From the NCBI RefSeq assembly GCF_003674095.1, contig NZ_RDBF01000012.1:62001-126000 (forward strand): DNA of 64,000 bases, given 5' to 3'. Both the position numbers and the translations under genes were made by a program. This document shows positions 1 through 7,953 of this stretch, one piece after another. Source of the stretch: Aeromicrobium phragmitis (GTDB taxonomy: Bacteria > Actinomycetota > Actinomycetes > Propionibacteriales > Nocardioidaceae). The notes under the pieces were generated by a model. That model was not told the DNA's origin. It did no database searches and was given only the letters and a program-made list of their open reading frames with translations. The first letter of the stretch is position 1. Each line of letters opens with the position of its first letter.

Positions 1-733
1 CCGCCAATGCCGGAAGGTTGTCACCCTCGACGTAGAGGTCGACGATGCGCAGCCCCTCGTCCCACAGATGCCGCAGCCCGCGGGCGGTGAGGGCCGTCCC
101 GAGCCCGCCGCCGTGCGCTTCAGGGTCGACGCCGACGACGTAGACCTCGCCGATACCGTCCTCGACCTTCGTCCAGTGGAACCCGACGACCTCGCCGTCG
201 CGCTCGGCGACGAAGAGCCCGGCCGGGTCGAACCACTCCTGAGCGCGGCGCTGGTCGAAGTCCGCGCGGTCCATCGCACCTTGCTCGGGGTGCGAGGCGA
301 ATGCTCGCCCGTTGATCGCCACGATCGCGTCAGCGTCGCGCTCCTCGAACGCCCGCAGTGTCACGCCCTCGGGCTGCGGGACGTCGGGCGGAACGTCGAG
401 GTCGAGCCGCAGCACCAGCAAGGTGCGAGTCGCCACCAGATCACGGGACACGGCGAGCGCCCGAGCGGCGGCGAGGTCGCCGTGGGACCAGAACCGCCGC
501 TCGCCCGAGGCGATCAGCCGGTCCAGCAGCGCGCCGCCGTGCCCACGGCGGCGCCGCTGCGGATGGACCACGAGCTCGACCGGTGCCCCGGCGAGAGCCA
601 GCGCCGCGGCGTCCTCACTCATCTCACGGACCCGCCAGGGCCCACCGCCGGCGAGAGCGATCGTCGTGGCCTCGTTGAACGGCGCGACGCCGTCCTCGGC
701 GGTTGCGGCTGCGACCAGGTCCTCGATACTCAT
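1..733 (-). CDS. mshD: mycothiol synthase (partial, cut by window edge)
   Basis: This is the last enzyme of mycothiol synthesis, an acetyltransferase that uses acetyl-CoA to acetylate Cys-GlcN-Ins. It reads leftward off the edge, so the C-terminus is missing. The frame starts MSIEDLVAA, passes through the acetyl-CoA loop RRRRGHGGALLD, and has a second GNAT half containing GGGLGTALTARGL followed by LYVEGDN, typical of MshD. The ATG overlaps the accD3 stop codon (ATGA), so the two are probably translationally coupled. Mycothiol production fits an actinobacterium. Confidence 0.9.
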   Translation of the reverse strand, partial: MSIEDLVAAATAEDGVAPFNEATTIALAGGGPWRVREMSEDAAALALAGAPVELVVHPQRRRRGHGGALLDRLIASGERRFWSHGDLAAARALAVSRDLVATRTLLVLRLDLDVPPDVPQPEGVTLRAFEERDADAIVAINGRAFASHPEQGAMDRADFDQRRAQEWFDPAGLFVAERDGEVVGFHWTKVEDGIGEVYVVGVDPEAHGGGLGTALTARGLRHLWDEGLRIVDLYVEGDNLPALA

Positions 734-2148
734 GCCAGCTCCCTCAGCTGTCCGGCGACCTCTGCGGCCACCGCATGGGCCAAGGTCTCGGGGGTGTCCT
801 CGTCGCGTTCGGGGATGAGGCGGTGAACGGTCCCGAACTCGAACAGGTCGAAGGCGCTGATCCGCTGGGCGACGGCCAGTTCCTCCGCGTGGTCGATGTC
901 GCCGTGAACGATGGCGCTGGCGCCTTCGGGCGGCAGCGGTGACAGCCATGCGTTCTCGGTGGCGACGACCCGGGCGGCCGGCAAGAGTGCGAGGGCCCCG
1001 CCACCGCATCCCTGCCCGAGCAGTACTGACACGGACGGTACGCGCACCGTCGACATCTGACTGATGCAGCGCGCGATCTCACCCGCGATCGCGCCCTCCT
1101 CGGCCTGCGGAGACAGTTCGGCGCCGGGAGTGTCGATGAACGAGACCAGCGGGAGGCCGAGCTCGTTGGCGAGCCGAATGCCCCGGCGAGCCTCACGCAG
1201 CGCCGCCGGGCCCATCGGCTTGACACGCGTCTGCGTCGTGCGGTCCTGACCCACCACGACACAGGGCACGCCGTCGAGCCGCGCGATGGCCACGATCATC
1301 GCCGAATCGCGCTCACCCTTCTCGGTGCCCTGCAGCCGGATCGTCGCGTCACTGCCGTAGCGCAGCACCTCGCGTACACCGACCCGATCGGCACGGCGAG
1401 TGAGTTGAACCGAGGTCCAGGTGTCCCGCCGGCGCGTGACGGGTTCGCTTCGCCGATGTCGCTGCGGATCGGCGACCGGATCGACCAGCAGCGACAACGC
1501 GGTGTCCACGATGGACGGCAGTTCCTCGGGCAGCACGACGGCGTCGATGATCCCGCGGTTCGCGAGGTTGTCGGACGTCTGGACGTTCGGCGGGAAGGGC
1601 GCGCCGTTGAGCAGCTCGTACACCTTCGGGCCGAGGAAGCCGACCAGCGCACCGGGCTCGGCGATGGTGATGTGACCGAGCGACCCCCACGAGGCGAAGA
1701 CACCGCCGGTCGTGGGGTGGCGCAGATACACGAGATAGGGGAGCCCGGCGGCCTTGTGATCCATGAGCGCCCGGGAGATGTCGACCATCGTGACGAAGGC
1801 CGGAGTGCCCTCTTGCATGCGCGTGCCACCGGACGCCGTGGTGGCGAGGATGGGCAGGCCTTCGGCGGTCGCCCGTCGCACGGCCGCGACGATGCGTCCT
1901 GCGGCGGCCTGGCCGATCGAACCGGCGAGGAACCGGAACTCGTTGATCACCACCGCGACCGGCCGGCCCTTGACCGTCGCGCGCCCGGTGACGATCGACT
2001 CGTCGGTGCCGGCACGCTCTGCCGCAGCCTTCAGTTCCGTCCGGTACGGCTCCCGATGGTGCGAGATGTCGATCGGCTCGTCCCACGAGGTGAACGAGCC
2101 CGGATCGAGGACCAGGTCGATGAGCTCGTGCGTTGTCAGGCGTCCCAC
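730..2148 (-). CDS. accD3: acyl-CoA carboxylase carboxyltransferase, AccD3 type (fused beta/alpha halves)
   Basis: A 472-residue carboxyltransferase. The N-terminal half (about 1-230) is the beta (AccD) crotonase fold with SGGTRMQEGT and RHPTTGGVFASWGSLGH. The C-terminal half (about 245-472) is the alpha (AccA) fold with FIDTPGAELSPQAEEG and LGQGCGGGALAL. No zinc ribbon or biotin domain is present, so biotin carboxylase and carrier subunits must come from elsewhere. The protein closely resembles mycobacterial AccD3, whose acyl substrate is less certain than that of AccD5 or AccD6. The start is GTG, chosen because a TAGGCT -10 lies exactly 6 nt upstream (leaderless). The stop overlaps the mshD start. 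Confidence 0.88.
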   Translation of the reverse strand: MGRLTTHELIDLVLDPGSFTSWDEPIDISHHREPYRTELKAAAERAGTDESIVTGRATVKGRPVAVVINEFRFLAGSIGQAAAGRIVAAVRRATAEGLPILATTASGGTRMQEGTPAFVTMVDISRALMDHKAAGLPYLVYLRHPTTGGVFASWGSLGHITIAEPGALVGFLGPKVYELLNGAPFPPNVQTSDNLANRGIIDAVVLPEELPSIVDTALSLLVDPVADPQRHRRSEPVTRRRDTWTSVQLTRRADRVGVREVLRYGSDATIRLQGTEKGERDSAMIVAIARLDGVPCVVVGQDRTTQTRVKPMGPAALREARRGIRLANELGLPLVSFIDTPGAELSPQAEEGAIAGEIARCISQMSTVRVPSVSVLLGQGCGGGALALLPAARVVATENAWLSPLPPEGASAIVHGDIDHAEELAVAQRISAFDLFEFGTVHRLIPERDEDTPETLAHAVAAEVAGQLRELA

Positions 2149-2154
2149 GCCGCG

Positions 2155-2160
2155 AGCCTA
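2155..2160 (-). promoter_or_regulatory. -10 element of a leaderless accD3 promoter
   Basis: TAGGCT on the minus strand, separated by 6 nt from the GTG of accD3. Transcription would begin at or next to the start codon. No convincing -35 is seen. Confidence 0.55.
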
Positions 2161-2338
2161 GGCCATCCTCGCCGTCCTCGTCGGCCCGCGCGGCCGCGGA
2201 CGTGACGTAAGCCACTCGGCAGTGGGGGTTGAGTTCGCCCGGCGTTCACCGAAGCGACCCCGGCCGGACGAGCAGCTTTCTTAGCCTCCCTGAGGCTCTC
2301 GACCGGGCCGGACATCGACCTACCGCGAAAAGGACTCC

Positions 2339-5300
2339 ATGCTCTACCGCACCTCTCGTTCTTCGTCCTCTCGACGGCAGGCCTCCCTCGCCGCCGTCCT
2401 CTTTGCTCTCCTCGTTGCGCTGGTCGCGCCGGGCGTCGCGGTGCACGCGGCGCCGAGCGACGACCAGTTGGGCGCGGACGGGTCCGTCCTCCGCTCCGCG
2501 GTCACCGAGCGGGTGGCCCCGGGCCTCGATCTCACCAACTTCTCGCGTCTGGAGGAGGACGGCTGGAACGACGGCAATGTGCTCACGGCCGACCTGACCA
2601 CTCCCACACTCAGCATGGACGTGGTCGACGCCGGCACGGTGACGCAGACCTCCACGGTCAGCGAGTTGGCGCGGGCCAACCAGGCCGTGGCCGCAGTGAA
2701 CGCGTCGTTCTTCGACATCAACAACTCCAGCGCCCCCACCCGGACCGCGATCTCGGCGCGAGACGGCATCCGCGTCGGCACGAGCCAGGAGCACCCGAGC
2801 CTGACGTTGAGCCAGGGACGAGCAGCCGTGGAGATGTTGTCGGCTGAGGGAACCGTCACGGTCGAGGGCGTCGAGCACGAGCTCGAGGGATTGAACGTCC
2901 CGACCCTGGGGGCAGGCGACATCGGCGTCTACACCGCGGCATGGGGCGATCACACGCTCGACCGTCCGGTCGGGGGACCCGCCGCCGTGGCCGATCGCGT
3001 GGCCCGCGCGACGGTGGTGGACGGCGTGGTCACCGACGTCTCGGGCGTCACCGACGCCGCCGGGGATCCGGACATCGAGGAGGGTGAGCAGGTCCTGCTC
3101 GGCCGCGAAGCGGGAGCCGACGTGATCGGCGGGCTCGAGATCGGCGAGCAGGTCGAGATCGAGTTCGGACCCTCCGTGGACGTGGAAGCCGCGGTCGCGG
3201 GCAGCCATCAGATCCTCCTCGACGGTGAGGTGCCCGATATGAGCGGGAGCCTGGTCACGTCCGTCCACCCCCGGACCGCGGTCGGCATGAGCGCCGACGG
3301 CACCGAACTGTTCGTCGTAACCATCGACGGTCGTACTGCTGCATCCCGCGGCATGACACTGCCGGAGCTCGGCGAGTTCATGGCCGACCTCGGCGCCGCG
3401 AACGCCGTCAACCTCGATGGCGGCGGCTCGTCCACGATGGTTGCTCGGCCGGCCGGTGCCGACGACGTCCGGGTGCAGAACTCGCCCTCGGACGGGTATG
3501 AGCGCCAGGTGCCGAACGCCCTGGTCTTCTACTCGTCCGCGCCGGCGGAGCAGTTGAGCGACGCGAAGATCCAGCCCCAGATCGAGGGGCAGACGACGAT
3601 CTTCGCGGGACACCACCGCACCGTCGAGGGCATCGGCCTCGGCGCGAACCTGGAGCGCCTCGCCGCGGAGGGAGATTTCACCGCCGACGGGCCCCTCCAG
3701 ATCGTCGAGGGTGACGGTCGCACCGCCGTCGTGAAGGGCACGGCCAGGGGAGAAGGACAGATCGCCTTCCGCGCCGGGGCGCACGAGGCGCGCCTCCCGG
3801 TGCGGGTCGTCGGCGAGCTCGTCGGGCTGCGATCCAGCACCCCCACCATCAACCTCGCGGACGCTTCGGCCTCTGCCGAGGTGACGATCGACGGGTTCGA
3901 CGCCGACGGGCACGTCGCGCGGATGGAAGCACGTGATCTGGAGGTCACCGCCGATCCGGGACTTCGGGCGACCTCTGACGGGAAGGGCACCTTCCTCGTC
4001 CAGGCGACGAGCGCGTCGGCATCCGGCAGCGTGACGTTCCGCGCCGGCGACGCTCAGGTGCGGATCGCGGTGGCTGTGGGAACGCAAGAGGTCCCGATCA
4101 CCGACTTCGCCGACCTCGACGGCTTCTCGGACGCGACGGCCCGAGCCACCGGCGGCTTCGAGGCGGCCGAGGGACCGGAGCCGGGCAGCCCGGCAGTGCG
4201 GTTGCAGTACGACTTCACGACGTCGACGGCCACGCGCGGCTACTACCTCATCAAGAACGAGCCCGTCACGATCGACGGCGATGCGCTGGCGCTGGAACTC
4301 GACATCAAGGGCGACGGCTCCGGCGCCTGGCCCCGGTTGCAGGTGCGCGCCGCGGACGGGACGGTGACCAACGTCGACGGCCCGACCATCACCTGGGACG
4401 GCTGGCAGCGGACGCGGTTCACCGTCCCGTCGGGTCTGGCTCAGCCGCTCTCGTTCGAGCGGGTCCGGATCATGGAGACTCGGGCCGCCGCGTCGTATCA
4501 CGGCGACATCGCGGTGGCGAACCTCCGTGCGATCACCACGCCCGCTGCCTCGGCGGAGACCCCGGCGCGTGTCCACGATGCGGCACTCCTGTCCAACGGT
4601 TCGGTGGACGGCCGCGCACAGCGGGTCGCGGTGATGAGCGACGCGCAGTTCGTGGCTCGCAATCCCGAGAGCGGGGCAGTGGAGGGAGCGCGACGGACCC
4701 TGCAGGAGATCCGCGCGGCACAGCCGGACCTGCTGGTCATCAACGGCGACTTCGTCGACGAGGCCTCGCCGGAGGACTTCGCGCTCGCCCGGCGCATCCT
4801 CGACGAGGAATGGACCGATGACATCCCGTTCGTCTACGTCCCGGGCAACCACGAGATCATGGGCGGGAGCATCGAGAACTTCGAATCGGCCTTCGGGTCG
4901 ACGAGCACCGAGCAGACCCTCGGTCGCACCAAGCTCGTCACCCTCAATTCCGCGGGTGGTTCGCTGCGCAGCGGCGGGATCGACCAACTGCGCGAACTGG
5001 AGCGGACGCTGGAGGAGGTCGCCGACAGTGACCACCTGACGGGCCTGGTGGTGTTCTTCCACCACCCGACGCAGGATCCGCTTCCGACGAAGCACAGCCA
5101 GCTCTCGGACCGGCGCGAGGCCGCCGAACTGGAGCGCTTGTTGGGTGAGTTCCGGCAGTCCTCGGGCAAGTCCGCCGCCGTGGTGAGCGCTCACGTCGGC
5201 GTGTTCCACGGTTCGGCCACGGAAGGCGTCACGTACCTGATCAACGGCAACTCCGGGAAGAACCCCTCGGGTACGCCGGACAACGGCGGCTTCACCGGGT

Positions 5301-5968
5301 GGATGATGCTCGGGATCGATCCGGGAGCCGGGGCGTTGCCGTCAGCGCCCCAGGTGGAGGACCGGGTGGACTGGCTCGCCGCGGAGACGCGGCCGTGGGT
5401 GGACGCGTTGGTCCTGGACAGCCCGAGCCATCTGATGGCCGGGCAGAGCGCCGACGCCGAGGCGACTCTCACCCAGGACGGCCGGCAGGTGCCGGTCGCC
5501 TGGCCGGTCACCGCGCAATGGGGCGGTGAGGGAGTGGCCGTCGACGACGGACGGGGCTTCGCTGCTGCCGCAGCGTCAGACCCGGTCGTCCGCCTGAACC
5601 CCAGCACGGGTCAGCTCACGGCGCTGCGCGCCGGCACCGCGACTCTCACCGTGACTGTGAACGGGCGAACGGCAGAGGCGACGGTGCAGGTCGTCGCCGA
5701 TCCGACAGTGCCGGAAGTGCCCGGTCAGCCGGAACAGCCGGGTCAGCCGGGTCAGCCGGGTCAGCCGGGTCAGCCGGGCCAGCCGGGCCAGCCGGGCCAG
5801 CCGGGCCAGCCCGGAACCGAGGGCCCGCGGGACCGGGGCGCCGCAGCTGAAGGGGCTCTTCCCGCAGCGGGAGTGTCGTCGATCACGATGGCTGCGGCCG
5901 CGATGGCGATAGCGCTTCTGGCCGGTGGCGCGATCGCTTGGCGACGGTACTCGGCGCGCGAACAGTGA
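2339..5968 (+). CDS. secreted phosphodiester glycosidase / metallophosphoesterase multidomain protein
   Basis: A 1209-residue exported protein. The Sec signal peptide spans about 1-38 (Arg-rich, hydrophobic core, cleavage near VHAAPS). Residues 40-400 match the NAGPA-like phosphodiester glycosidase domain, with the core NLDGGGSSTM near 357. Ig-like and jelly-roll-like segments follow (400-740). A calcineurin-type metallophosphoesterase occupies about 755-1010: MSDAQF, INGDFVDE, VPGNHEI and VSAHVGVFHG are variants of the metal-binding motifs. A BIG2-like domain lies at about 1075-1125, then a (PGQ)n linker, LPAAG, one hydrophobic helix and a basic tail. A GAAAAGGA-type RBS precedes the ATG. 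The likely target is a phosphodiester-linked cell-wall glycan or glycolipid (inference). Confidence 0.8.
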   Translation: MLYRTSRSSSSRRQASLAAVLFALLVALVAPGVAVHAAPSDDQLGADGSVLRSAVTERVAPGLDLTNFSRLEEDGWNDGNVLTADLTTPTLSMDVVDAGTVTQTSTVSELARANQAVAAVNASFFDINNSSAPTRTAISARDGIRVGTSQEHPSLTLSQGRAAVEMLSAEGTVTVEGVEHELEGLNVPTLGAGDIGVYTAAWGDHTLDRPVGGPAAVADRVARATVVDGVVTDVSGVTDAAGDPDIEEGEQVLLGREAGADVIGGLEIGEQVEIEFGPSVDVEAAVAGSHQILLDGEVPDMSGSLVTSVHPRTAVGMSADGTELFVVTIDGRTAASRGMTLPELGEFMADLGAANAVNLDGGGSSTMVARPAGADDVRVQNSPSDGYERQVPNALVFYSSAPAEQLSDAKIQPQIEGQTTIFAGHHRTVEGIGLGANLERLAAEGDFTADGPLQIVEGDGRTAVVKGTARGEGQIAFRAGAHEARLPVRVVGELVGLRSSTPTINLADASASAEVTIDGFDADGHVARMEARDLEVTADPGLRATSDGKGTFLVQATSASASGSVTFRAGDAQVRIAVAVGTQEVPITDFADLDGFSDATARATGGFEAAEGPEPGSPAVRLQYDFTTSTATRGYYLIKNEPVTIDGDALALELDIKGDGSGAWPRLQVRAADGTVTNVDGPTITWDGWQRTRFTVPSGLAQPLSFERVRIMETRAAASYHGDIAVANLRAITTPAASAETPARVHDAALLSNGSVDGRAQRVAVMSDAQFVARNPESGAVEGARRTLQEIRAAQPDLLVINGDFVDEASPEDFALARRILDEEWTDDIPFVYVPGNHEIMGGSIENFESAFGSTSTEQTLGRTKLVTLNSAGGSLRSGGIDQLRELERTLEEVADSDHLTGLVVFFHHPTQDPLPTKHSQLSDRREAAELERLLGEFRQSSGKSAAVVSAHVGVFHGSATEGVTYLINGNSGKNPSGTPDNGGFTGWMMLGIDPGAGALPSAPQVEDRVDWLAAETRPWVDALVLDSPSHLMAGQSADAEATLTQDGRQVPVAWPVTAQWGGEGVAVDDGRGFAAAAASDPVVRLNPSTGQLTALRAGTATLTVTVNGRTAEATVQVVADPTVPEVPGQPEQPGQPGQPGQPGQPGQPGQPGQPGQPGTEGPRDRGAAAEGALPAAGVSSITMAAAAMAIALLAGGAIAWRRYSAREQ
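5720..5812 (+). repeat. tandem 9-bp repeat encoding Pro-Gly-Gln linker
   Basis: About ten near-identical 9-bp units (ccgggtcag or ccgggccag) encode a (PGQ)n stalk between the BIG2-like domain and the C-terminal anchor of the phosphoesterase. The first units use GGT and the last use GGC for glycine, consistent with two local expansions. The array may vary in length between strains. Confidence 0.9.
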
Positions 5969-5979
5969 GGCGACGGGCG

Positions 5980-6008
5980 CCGCGGACGTCAGGCGTTGAC
6001 GTCCGCGG
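5980..6008. terminator. bidirectional hairpin between convergent genes
   Basis: CCGCGGACGTCA, a 5-nt loop, then TGACGTCCGCGG: a perfect 12-bp stem. It sits between the convergent phosphoesterase and glnR genes and contains the last codons of glnR. There is no T-tract, as is usual for high-GC actinobacterial terminators. Confidence 0.6.
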
Positions 6009-6705
6009 TGTCCCGGGCCGCGTCGCGCTTGGTCGCGACGAAGCGGTAGCCCACGTTGCGGACCGTGCCGATGAGGGTCTCGTGGTCGGGGCCGAGCTTC
6101 GCGCGCAAGCGGCGGACGTGGACGTCCACGGTCCGGGTGCCGCCGAAGTAGTCGTAGCCCCACACCTCTTGCAGCAGCTGCTGGCGGGTGAAGACCCGTC
6201 CGGGGTGTTGCGCGAGGAACTTCAGGAGCTCGAACTCCTTGAACGTCAGGTCGAGGGAACGGTTCTCGAGCTTGGCAGTGTACGTCACGTCGTCGACGAC
6301 GAGACCGCTCGCGCTGATGATGTGGCTGTCGTCGGCGCCGGCGTCCTTGGCCTGCGCGAGCCGGCCGACGCCCAGCCGCAGGCGCGCCTCGAGTTCGGCG
6401 GGACCGGCGGTCACGAGGATGACGTCGTCCATGCCCCAGTCGGCGGCCGCGACGGCGAGGCCACCTTCGGTCAGGATGAGGATGAGGGGGCACTCGATTC
6501 CCGTCGTGCGCAGCACCCGGGTGAGGCTGCGGACCTGGGCCAGGTCGTGCCGGCCGTCGACGAGCACCGCATCGGCGTGCGGCGCGTCGATGAGGGCACT
6601 GGCCTCGGCCGGGAGGATCTTCACGTGATGCGGCAGGAGCGCGAGCGCGGGAAGCACCTCCACGGATGATTGCGTGCTCTTGGTCAGCAGGAGCAGGTGT
6701 GACAT
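5989..6705 (-). CDS. glnR: nitrogen-response regulator GlnR (atypical OmpR-type)
   Basis: An OmpR-family regulator of about 238 residues. The receiver domain opens [12 protein letters not shown], keeps one Asp in VLVDGRHDL, and contains [16 protein letters not shown]. The C-terminal winged helix reads [40 protein letters not shown] and [10 protein letters not shown], almost identical to Streptomyces and Amycolatopsis GlnR. Members lack the full acidic pocket, so phosphorylation is not the usual switch. GlnR controls ammonium uptake and glutamine synthetase genes. The start at 6705 follows a GGAGG RBS 9 nt upstream; an earlier in-frame ATG lacks support. In mycobacteria glnR also neighbours mshD, thiX, cysA2 and sseC2, so the gene neighbourhood is partly conserved. 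Confidence 0.92.
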   Translation of the reverse strand: MSHLLLLTKSTQSSVEVLPALALLPHHVKILPAEASALIDAPHADAVLVDGRHDLAQVRSLTRVLRTTGIECPLILILTEGGLAVAAADWGMDDVILVTAGPAELEARLRLGVGRLAQAKDAGADDSHIISASGLVVDDVTYTAKLENRSLDLTFKEFELLKFLAQHPGRVFTRQQLLQEVWGYDYFGGTRTVDVHVRRLRAKLGPDHETLIGTVRNVGYRFVATKRDAARDTADVNA

Positions 6706-6859
6706 CGTGGACGACCTCCCGGTACACGTTGAGGCCATGGTGAGTTCACCGTGGCCTCATTGTTGGGACAACCTTAGGTCATGAGTCGCGCGTGTTGCCA
6801 GACTCCGGCGACCGATGAGAAGCACGTCACATGACCGTCACACGAAGGGAAGATGCCCG

Positions 6860-7291
6860 ATGACCGGTCTCTTCGTGCTCGTCGGGGCCCTCGCCGTCAC
6901 CGTCGTGATCGCCGTGCTCAAGGCTCATCGCGACGGCCGCTTCACCGCGGTCGAGCACACTGGGGTCGTGGACGATGACGTCGAGCGCCTTGACGCAGAA
7001 CGCCTCGGGCAGCCGCTCGGGGAGCGGGCGACGCTGGTGCAGTTCTCGAGCGCGTTCTGCGCGCCGTGCCGTGCGACGCGGGTTGTCCTCGGTCAGGCCG
7101 CCGAGGCCGTCGACGGCGTCACGGCGATCGATATCGACGCAGAAGCGCATCTGGACTTGGTGCGCGAGCTGGGCATCGTGCGGACGCCGACCGTGCTCGT
7201 GCTCGACGCTCAGGGGCGCGTGCTCCGCCGAGCCTCCGGGGTGCCGCGCCGCGAGCAGGTGCTCGCCGCGATCGCGGCAGCGTCTCAGTGA
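6860..7291 (+). CDS. membrane-anchored thioredoxin-like protein (ThiX-like)
   Basis: 143 residues. One N-terminal transmembrane helix (about 3-21) is followed by a thioredoxin fold with the redox motif CAPC at residues 67-70 in QFSSAFCAPCRATR and a cis-Pro segment RTPTVLVLD. It probably acts as an extracytoplasmic or membrane-proximal disulfide reductase. The start at 6860 follows GAAGGGA; a frame extending upstream to 6815 has no RBS. Mycobacterial ThiX occupies the same position next to cysA2 and sseC2, suggesting it supplies electrons to the downstream sulfur genes. Confidence 0.85.
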   Translation: MTGLFVLVGALAVTVVIAVLKAHRDGRFTAVEHTGVVDDDVERLDAERLGQPLGERATLVQFSSAFCAPCRATRVVLGQAAEAVDGVTAIDIDAEAHLDLVRELGIVRTPTVLVLDAQGRVLRRASGVPRREQVLAAIAAASQ

Positions 7292-7346
7292 GCGGACAGC
7301 CGTCTTGCATATTGATACGGCGGCGGGATTCCTGGGCCGGTACCCC

Positions 7347-7352
7347 TAGGCT
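7347..7352 (+). promoter_or_regulatory. -10 element of leaderless sulfur-operon promoter
   Basis: TAGGCT followed by exactly 6 nt and the ATG of the leader peptide, so the mRNA should start at or beside that ATG. Confidence 0.6.
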
Positions 7353-7358
7353 GGGGCC

Positions 7359-7439
7359 ATGTTCATCACGGCACTTCTGACGCGACGCCGGGCGGTCGAC
7401 AACTGCCACGTGCGTTCCGCGCTGTGTCGTCTCGGCTGA
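7359..7439 (+). CDS. Cys-containing leader peptide (26 aa) of the sulfur operon
   Basis: A short frame begins MFITALLTRRRAVD and continues NCHVRSALCRLG before TGA. It lies 53 nt before the DUF4395 gene of a sulfurtransferase operon. Its layout (R-x-V-D, then V-x-S-A-x-C) resembles the short leader peptides annotated before sulfur genes in Streptomyces. In mycobacteria a leaderless polycysteine small ORF before the cysA2 operon acts as a cysteine-responsive attenuator. Here there are two separated Cys codons rather than a run. The leaderless -10, the position and the family resemblance support a real regulatory ORF. Function as an attenuator is inferred. Confidence 0.75.
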   Translation: MFITALLTRRRAVDNCHVRSALCRLG

Positions 7440-7459
7440 CCCCTCACCCCTGTCAGCCC

Positions 7460-7473
7460 GTCGCTTCGGCGAC
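7460..7473 (+). promoter_or_regulatory. UUCG hairpin between leader peptide and DUF4395
   Basis: GTCGC-TTCG-GCGAC, a 5-bp stem with a very stable UUCG loop, 20 nt after the leader stop codon and 20 nt before the next start. It could mask the downstream RBS or act in attenuation when ribosomes stall on the leader; this is inference. Confidence 0.35.
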
Positions 7474-7492
7474 CTCCCTCGAGAGTTCTCCC

Positions 7493-7930
7493 ATGTCCCG
7501 ACCCTCTCAGGTAGACCCGCGCGGCCCGCGCGTCGCGGCGGCGCTCACCTCCCTCGTCCTGGCGGTTGCGCTCGTCGTGCCGCCCCCTGCTCGCGAGTTC
7601 CTGCTCGTGCTGCAAGGCGCCGTGTTCACGATCGGAGCGTTCGTGAGCGTGGCCGCCACCCCGTACGCGCTGTTCTTCCGCGGCGTCGTGCGGCCGCGGC
7701 TCGCGCCGCCCACCGACCTGGAGGACGCCCGTCCTCCGCAGTTCGCCCAGCTCGTGGGCCTGATCTTCGTCGTCGTCGCGCTCGCCGGGTTCCTCACCGG
7801 ACTCGACGCGCTCGGCTACGGCGCCGCCGCCGCGGCACTCGTCGCGGCCCTGCTCAACGCCGCCACGGGCTTCTGCCTCGGCTGCGAGCTGTACCTGACA
7901 TCCCGTCGCCTGGCCAAGTCCCTGGCCTGA
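7493..7930 (+). CDS. DUF4395 integral membrane protein
   Basis: 145 residues with four predicted membrane helices (about 13-30, 36-56, 83-103 and 108-128) and the family signature GFCLGCELY near the C-terminus, whose two Cys may form a redox pair. DUF4395 proteins commonly sit beside thioredoxin and sulfurtransferase genes, as here, so a role in membrane thiol or sulfur transfer is likely but unproven. The start at 7493 is chosen because the frame further upstream overlaps the leader peptide region. Confidence 0.82.
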   Translation: MSRPSQVDPRGPRVAAALTSLVLAVALVVPPPAREFLLVLQGAVFTIGAFVSVAATPYALFFRGVVRPRLAPPTDLEDARPPQFAQLVGLIFVVVALAGFLTGLDALGYGAAAAALVAALLNAATGFCLGCELYLTSRRLAKSLA

Positions 7931-7953
7931 CACCCCCACCGAAAGGAATGAGT

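Noticed and set aside
2246..5209. 987-codon open frame antisense to the phosphodiester glycosidase/phosphoesterase gene
   Set aside because: Arg/Gly/His-rich shadow of a high-GC gene; no family motifs, RBS or signal, while the plus-strand frame has clear domains.
5720..5812. Possible CRISPR-like tandem array
   Set aside because: 9-bp units without spacers that keep the reading frame and encode Pro-Gly-Gln repeats.
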